A stretch of 64,000 nt of DNA. It comes from an uncultured Collinsella sp. GTDB taxonomy: Bacteria; Actinomycetota; Coriobacteriia; Coriobacteriales; Coriobacteriaceae. The stretch is from positions 94,665 to 158,664 of the forward strand of contig CABUSH010000002.1 of NCBI GenBank assembly GCA_902494195.1. The letters are read 5' to 3'. The notes under the pieces are model-generated. The model was not told the DNA's origin and did no database searches. It saw only the letters and a list, made by a program, of their open reading frames with translations. Positions 59,577 through 64,000 of the stretch are shown one piece after another (the stretch's first letter is position 1; each line of letters begins with the position of its first letter). A program made the position numbers and the translations under genes.

Positions 59577-60656
59577 CTATTCGTCGCCGAAGCTGATGCC
59601 CAGCGCCTTGGCCTCGCGCACTAGATCGCTCTGGGGGTCGACGTACTTGAGCTTGCCGGCGACCTCCTCGAGCGGCATGTGGCACATCTTGCCGTCACGC
59701 AGGGCAATCATGTAGCCAAACTCGCCGCGCAGGCAGCCGAGCGCTGCCTCGACGCCGCACTGGGTCGCAAAGATGCGGTCCTGGGCGTCGGGCTGGCCGC
59801 CGCGCTGCGTGTGGCCGGGGATGGCGACGCGGGTCTCGCGACCAGTCTTGGCTTCGATCTCCTTGGCGATGTCGTAGACAATCGACGGACTCGTGCGCTC
59901 GGCGAGCTTTTTCTTGTACTCCTTCTTGGACAGCGCCGCGTCCTCCTTGGAGATAGCGCCCTCGGCGACGGCCACGATGGTAAAGCGGCTGCCGGTTTCC
60001 ATGCGATGTTCAATGGTCTTGATGACGTTATCCATGTCGTAGGGAATCTCGGGAATCAAGATGACATCCGCGCCGCCCGCGACGCCGGCGTACAGCGGGA
60101 TCCAGCCAACCTTGTGGCCCATGATCTCGATGACAAACACGCGGCCGTGGCTCGAGGCGGTAGTGTGGATGTCGTCGATGCACTTGGTGGCGACGTCGAT
60201 GGCGCTCGTAAAGCCAAACGTCAGCTCGGTGCCCCAGGTGTCGTTATCGATGGTCTTGGGCAGGGCGATAACGTTGAGGCCCTCTTCGCGCAGGCGGTTG
60301 GCGGTCTTGGTGGAGCCGTTACCACCCAGCATAAACAGGCAGTCGAGCTGCAGCTTATGATAGGTGTGGACCATCGCCGGCACCTTCTCGACACCATCGG
60401 CTTCGGGGGTATCCAGGCGCTTGAACGGCGTGCGGCTCGTGCCCAGGATGGTGCCGCCGCGGGTGAGGATACCGCTAAAATCGGCGGGCGTCATGACGCG
60501 GAATCTGCTGTAGATAAGGCCCTGGTAGCCGTCCTCAAAACCGTAGATCTCGATAGGTTCTTCGCTATTGGTCATAAGCGTTTTGACGATGCCGCGCATG
60601 GTGGCGTTGAGCGCTTGGCAGTCGCCGCCACTGGTAAGAAGACCGATCCTAAGCAT
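59577..60656 (-). CDS. pfkA: 6-phosphofructokinase
   Basis: 359 residues of the PfkA superfamily: RIGLLTSGGDCQALNATMRG at the N-terminus, LGGNGSTKTANRL in the phosphoryl-donor site, PKTIDNDTWGTELTFGF (catalytic Asp), and IEIMGHKVGWIPLYAG. The donor-site motif reads GGNGS where E. coli ATP-PFK has GGDGS. Glycine at the fourth place points to ATP rather than PPi, but the metal-binding Asp is Asn. It commits fructose-6-phosphate to glycolysis. Start ATG 60656; convergent with the ABC permease. Confidence 0.93.
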   Translation of the reverse strand: MLRIGLLTSGGDCQALNATMRGIVKTLMTNSEEPIEIYGFEDGYQGLIYSRFRVMTPADFSGILTRGGTILGTSRTPFKRLDTPEADGVEKVPAMVHTYHKLQLDCLFMLGGNGSTKTANRLREEGLNVIALPKTIDNDTWGTELTFGFTSAIDVATKCIDDIHTTASSHGRVFVIEIMGHKVGWIPLYAGVAGGADVILIPEIPYDMDNVIKTIEHRMETGSRFTIVAVAEGAISKEDAALSKKEYKKKLAERTSPSIVYDIAKEIEAKTGRETRVAIPGHTQRGGQPDAQDRIFATQCGVEAALGCLRGEFGYMIALRDGKMCHMPLEEVAGKLKYVDPQSDLVREAKALGISFGDE

Positions 60657-60795
60657 GATGAATCCTTCCGGGCAAGTTATAACATGCGCATAAGTTTACC
60701 CCCGCACACTGTTGATACGGGGGTAAAACGTGTTAGCTCAAGCGTATGGAAATGTAAGCAACGTCAGGGAACGTAAGGTCGACGGGCCTGGCTCC

Positions 60796-61881
60796 TTACA
60801 GCGCAAAGGCGTCGACGTCGCCCCAGTGGCGGCGCAGAGTGATGGCGGCAGCGGGCTCGGTATTGTCAAAGATGACCGACCATTGCGTATTGCTGGTGAT
60901 GTCTTCCGGATTGGGCTCTTGGGCTGCGGCGCGAAGGGCCTTCCAAGCGACTGCCTCGTCCTGGGCGCCGGCATGGGCGTCGAGGACATCGGCGATTGCG
61001 ACGGCGCGCTCTTTACCATGGCCCAGCTCGTCATTCTTTTGGTTGGGCAGCACTTCGTCGCCATAGCAGGCGTAGAAGTTCGTAACCTGGCGTACGGGAG
61101 TCGCTTTGAAAGCACGGTCCGGATCGCGCGGATCCCACTCTACTACGCGCGCGTCACCGGCGGCGTCGTTGATAAAGAAGTGGTAATCGCGTCCTGCCAT
61201 GGCGTGCATGTCGTAGGCGGAAAGCAGGTCGACAGCTTCTTGCGTGGTGGCGGCACGGTCGAGCACCAGACGGATGGCGAGCGAGGTATTGATGACGGGG
61301 CGTTGCGTGTCCTGGTCACAGGGCTTGGAATCCAGAGTGAGTACGGCAATGGACACGCCGCATTCGTTAACACCGTCGAGCTGGGCAAACGGGCCCATGA
61401 GTGCGGCGGCGCGTCCGCCGACGGAGTCAAGCGGAGTGTTATCGCCCAGGTTGTTAAGGGCAGCAAACCCGATGGAGGCATAGCCGTCGCGTGGGTGATT
61501 GCGCACCAGCAGTGCCGAGGTGTCGTCCTTAAAGTCGTAATTGCGACCGGTGCGCACGCGGCCTTCGGCATCTACGGCGACAAAGGCACTGCAGGCAAAC
61601 TGCGGCGCTTGGACATGTGCTGGTACGCCGGGGAGCACCTGAGCCACTACGGCATCAATGTAGGCCTGGTCGTCGCGCACATCGGCTGCGATGATGCGGT
61701 CAAGGTTGTAGTCGTAGGCGATGTCGATTGCGTACAGGTCATAGCCATCCGCGTAGCCGGTCAAGCGTTTGAGCGACGCGGCGGACTTGATTTGCTTGTG
61801 ATAAACGATACCGGTGGCAGCGGCAAGGCCGACGGCGACTCCCGCGACACCGCAGGCGATGGCAATGTTACGTGGCTTCAT
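60796..61881 (-). CDS. Membrane-anchored Ntn hydrolase (linear amide C-N hydrolase / C45 type)
   Basis: 361 residues. An N-terminal hydrophobic segment (about 7-26) suggests export with a membrane anchor. The mature nucleophile would be Cys97 in PQFACSAFVAVD, followed by GRVRTGRNYDFKDD, the Arg-Asn-Tyr-Asp-Phe pattern shared by choloylglycine hydrolases, penicillin V acylases and C45 peptidases. Later segments LDGVNECGVSIAVLTLD and the Asn-rich FFINDAAGDARVVEWD fit the same fold. Substrates are N-acyl amides. Bile-salt hydrolases are usually cytoplasmic and begin at the Cys, so bile salt is only one possibility. Confidence 0.78.
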   Translation of the reverse strand: MKPRNIAIACGVAGVAVGLAAATGIVYHKQIKSAASLKRLTGYADGYDLYAIDIAYDYNLDRIIAADVRDDQAYIDAVVAQVLPGVPAHVQAPQFACSAFVAVDAEGRVRTGRNYDFKDDTSALLVRNHPRDGYASIGFAALNNLGDNTPLDSVGGRAAALMGPFAQLDGVNECGVSIAVLTLDSKPCDQDTQRPVINTSLAIRLVLDRAATTQEAVDLLSAYDMHAMAGRDYHFFINDAAGDARVVEWDPRDPDRAFKATPVRQVTNFYACYGDEVLPNQKNDELGHGKERAVAIADVLDAHAGAQDEAVAWKALRAAAQEPNPEDITSNTQWSVIFDNTEPAAAITLRRHWGDVDAFAL

Positions 61882-62042
61882 GACGGCTCCTCTCGTCCTG
61901 TTAGCGTAATTGTCGCAAAAGAAGCGTGGGCATGATGGCTCAACTTGGCGAGCGGCGCGGGATTAAACACGGAATGAAGAGTGCGGCGCTGGCGCGGCGG
62001 GGTATGCTGGAAGGGACCATCAACCCAGCGAAAGGGGAGAGC

Positions 62043-63428
62043 ATGACGGATCAGGAAACGCCCGAGCGCGCGCACGTGACGGCCGACGATATCGAGGCCG
62101 CCAACGACCTTATCGACTTTATCGAGGCGTGCCCCAGCATGTTCCATACGGCGGCGACCATTATGGCCGAGCTCGACGAGGCGGGCTTTACCTACCTGCC
62201 CGAGAATGCGGCGTGGGACATCGAGCCGGGCGGGCGTTATTACACGCAGCGCAACACCTCGAGCGTTGTTGCCTTTAAGGTGGGCGAGGACCTGGCTGCT
62301 ACGTGGGGCGAGGACGGCGTTGCCGGCGACTATCATTTTCAGCTCACGGCGTCGCACAGCGATTCGCCGACGTTTAAGGTCAAGGCTGTGCCCGAGCTCG
62401 ATGGCGCAGGTGAGACGCTGCGCCTGAACACCGAGGCCTACGGCGGCATGATCGACTACACCTGGTTCGATCGCCCGCTGGCGCTCGCGGGCCGTGTGCT
62501 GGTACGCGAGGGCGACCGTATCGAGAGTCGTTTGCTCGCTACCGAGCGCGAAGTCGCCATCATCCCGAGTCTTGCCATCCACATGAACCGCGGCGTTAAC
62601 GAGGGCTTTGCTCCCAATCGTGCCGTCGACCTGTGCCCGCTCATCAGCGCTGGTGACCTTAAACAGGGCGACTTTGACGCCCTGATCGCCGACGAGCTGG
62701 ATGTTGAGCCCGAGCAAATTCTGGGCCGCGATCTGTTCCTGGTCAATCGTCAGGATGCGCGCATTTGGGGCTGGGCCGATGAGTTTATCTCGACGCCCAA
62801 GCTCGACGACCTGGCATGCGCCTACACCTCGCTGCAGGCATTTTTGGGTGCCGAGAATGCGCACGACGTTTCGGTCTTTTGCTGCTTTGATAACGAGGAG
62901 GTTGGCTCCGAGACCAAGCAAGGCGCCATGTCGACGTTCTTGGCCGACGCGCTGCGCCGCATTAACGGCTCGCTGGGCTTTGACGACGAGTCGTACCATC
63001 GCGCACTTGCCGCCTCGATGCTTGTAAGCTGCGACAACGCACATGCCGTGCACCCCAATCACGCCGAGAAGTGCGATGCGCGCAACCAGGTGGTGCTCAA
63101 CGGCGGTATTGTCATCAAGGAAGCCGCCAACCAGCACTACTGCACCGATGCCTTTAGCCGCGCGGTGTTCCAGGCCATCTGCGACGACGCCGACGTGCCC
63201 ACGCAGGCCTTCGCCAACAAGAGCGATATGGCCGGCGGCTCCACGCTCGGTAACCTGTCCAATATGCAGGTGAGCATGCATGCCGTGGACGTGGGCCTGC
63301 CGCAGCTTGCCATGCACTCGAGCTACGAGACCGGCGGCGTACGCGACGTGATGTACGCCATCCGCGCTCTCACCGCTTTCTATGAGCGAAACCTAACCAT
63401 CAACGGTGCCGAAAGCGTGGAGCTCTAA
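62043..63428 (+). CDS. M18-family aminopeptidase
   Basis: 461 residues. Zinc ligands and catalytic residues of the M18 family are visible: LTASHSDSPTFKVK (first His), STPKLDDLACAY (bridging Asp), CFDNEEVGSETKQGA (catalytic Glu pair), SCDNAHAVHPNH and the C-terminal MHSSYETGGVRD (last His). It is a cytoplasmic, multimeric enzyme that removes N-terminal acidic or other residues from peptides. The start at 62043 follows AAAGGGGAG; the upstream open frame to 61926 has no site. Structured element copy B and repeat copy 3 follow. Confidence 0.93.
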   Translation: MTDQETPERAHVTADDIEAANDLIDFIEACPSMFHTAATIMAELDEAGFTYLPENAAWDIEPGGRYYTQRNTSSVVAFKVGEDLAATWGEDGVAGDYHFQLTASHSDSPTFKVKAVPELDGAGETLRLNTEAYGGMIDYTWFDRPLALAGRVLVREGDRIESRLLATEREVAIIPSLAIHMNRGVNEGFAPNRAVDLCPLISAGDLKQGDFDALIADELDVEPEQILGRDLFLVNRQDARIWGWADEFISTPKLDDLACAYTSLQAFLGAENAHDVSVFCCFDNEEVGSETKQGAMSTFLADALRRINGSLGFDDESYHRALAASMLVSCDNAHAVHPNHAEKCDARNQVVLNGGIVIKEAANQHYCTDAFSRAVFQAICDDADVPTQAFANKSDMAGGSTLGNLSNMQVSMHAVDVGLPQLAMHSSYETGGVRDVMYAIRALTAFYERNLTINGAESVEL

Positions 63429-63478
63429 AACCTGCCAAAAAGGGACAGGTTCATTTTGTCAGGTTTTATCTGGGCAAA
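63428..63478 (+). repeat. GGGACAGGTT dispersed repeat, copy 3
   Basis: AAAACCTGCCAAAA and TTTTGTCAGGTTTT pair around AGGGACAGGTTCA, then ATCTGGGCAAA. Same family as 17427 and 55470. It begins on the aminopeptidase stop codon. Confidence 0.7.
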
Positions 63479-63542
63479 TGCCAGTGGCATTGCAAGCCGA
63501 TAGGGCCCTAAAACGCCGCAGGTTGAACAAAAGTCAGCGAGA

Positions 63543-63677
63543 GCCCGTCTGGGCGAGCAAGGTGCCTTGAAAGAGGAGGGCATAGGCCTTTTGGCCATGC
63601 CCGACGATTGAAAGGCAGATTGCCGTCCAGACGGGCGCGCAGCGTCGACCGGTCCGCCGTTCGTTAGAACGGCGGAA
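63543..63677 (+). ncRNA. Candidate structured RNA element, copy B
   Basis: Outer stem GCCCGTCTGGGC (63543-63554) with GTCCAGACGGGC (63625-63636); second helix GCCTT (63564-63568) with AAGGC (63612-63616); apical hairpin GGGCATAGGCC-TTTT-GGCCATGCCC (63578-63602); terminal hairpin TCCGCCGTTC-GTTA-GAACGGCGGA (63653-63676). Compared with copy A, each helix has changed on both strands while remaining paired, and the single-stranded GAGCAAGGTG, GAAAGAGGA, CGACGATTGAA and CAGATTGCC are kept. Confidence 0.65.
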
Positions 63678-63679
63678 CC

Positions 63680-63885
63680 CTAATGTTCGATCCAGCAGCG
63701 CAGGGTTTCGCCGGCTTGCAGGTGACGCAGGTTCTCCACGGCGATGTCGACCACATTATTGAGCGTGGCTGCCAGGTGGAACCAGCCGGAGACGTGCGGC
63801 GTGATGAGCATGTTGGGCGCATCCCACAGGGGGCTTGTCTCAGGCAGCGGCTCGGGGTCGGTGACGTCGACCGCGGCGCCGGCAC
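63680..63885 (-). CDS. C-terminal fragment of a D-2-hydroxyacid dehydrogenase
   Basis: Read on the minus strand, the last roughly 67 codons give AGAAVDVTDPEPLPETSPLW and then DAPNMLITPHVSGW, the conserved end of NAD-dependent D-2-hydroxyacid dehydrogenases, closing with LRCWIEH and a TAG at 63680-63682. The catalytic His is in TPHVSG. Upstream of about 63885 the frame no longer resembles the family; instead the preceding part of such a protein appears on the other strand. The gene is therefore broken or rearranged at this point. Confidence 0.75.
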
Positions 63886-64000
63886 GTCCGCGGCATCAAG
63901 CGCCATCCACTCGTCTACCCCATTGTGTTTGAGGACATGGACGGCATGGACGCCCTGTCCGAGCGCCTGGCCGAGGCTGACATCGTCGCATCCTTTATGC
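63883..64000 (+). CDS. Internal fragment of a D-2-hydroxyacid dehydrogenase, opposite strand
   Basis: Plus-strand frame from 63883: HVRGIKRHPLVYPIVFEDMD followed by GMDALSERLAEADIVASFM, running out of the window. It resembles the Rossmann-domain region (GMKRHP ... LAEADIV) that in intact enzymes precedes the C-terminal part found here on the minus strand. The two fragments meet between two CCGCGG palindromes (63871-63876 and 63888-63893). Confidence 0.6.

Overview
This is a window from a gut-type actinobacterium, most likely a Collinsella (Coriobacteriia). The evidence is the high GC with strong GAG/CTG/GCC codon use, fermentative and PTS-based sugar metabolism, a pyruvate formate-lyase system, flavodiiron protein FprA, and very repeat-rich short intergenic regions. 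The assignment rests on overall character and gene content, not on a marker gene. I see no rRNA, tRNA or CRISPR array.

Layout. 1-9331: galactose/tagatose region (aldose epimerase fragment, PfkB-type sugar kinase, galT-galK, a LacI regulator with three operator-like sites, FprA, a DeoR regulator and a class II aldolase). 9356-15812: palindromic repeat, a lower-GC HAD phosphatase/AraC pair, an unusual NUDIX-Vsr fusion, and a BceAB-like ABC exporter. 16296-24380: DAHP synthase, then a PRD activator divergent from a beta-glucoside PTS operon (IIB, IIC, IIA, GH1, its own HPr, a membrane protein). 24467-31261: MarR-controlled heterodimeric ABC exporter, then a short-chain dehydrogenase and a KdgT-type permease. 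31729-34117: pyruvate formate-lyase split into a catalytic gene and a separate glycyl-radical-domain gene. 34230-35809: an IS110-family element. 35995-41613: LacI-controlled sucrose/fructoside cluster (two GH32-type enzymes around a PTS IIBC). 41890-46559: DegV, PflA, a beta-lactamase-like serine hydrolase, MtnN, EngB. 46796-52100: aspartate-family amino acid genes (thrB, thrC, lysC, asd). 52451-63428: ogt, CLC channel, SOS-box-linked GyrI-like protein, a second FtsX-type ABC system, pfkA, an Ntn hydrolase and an M18 aminopeptidase. The window ends in a 2-hydroxyacid dehydrogenase whose two fragments lie on opposite strands.

The most interesting material is between the genes. (1) Six long palindromic elements share an internal-loop motif but have different, still self-complementary arms. 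(2) An IS110 element sits inside one of them, exactly at that motif. Its 5' non-coding region contains what looks like a bridge RNA: both a target loop and a donor loop can be read against the real insertion site and the real element ends, in the order known for IS621. (3) A second family of three intergenic elements has helices in which paired bases change together, as expected for a structured RNA. All three end within a few bases of the stop codon of a convergent gene. Further inverted-repeat families occur at lower copy number.

Metabolically the genes describe a saccharolytic anaerobe. It takes up beta-glucosides and sucrose/fructosides by PTS, uses galactose by the Leloir route and possibly a tagatose-type kinase/aldolase pair, and makes acetyl-CoA and formate from pyruvate with a two-piece PFL activated by PflA.
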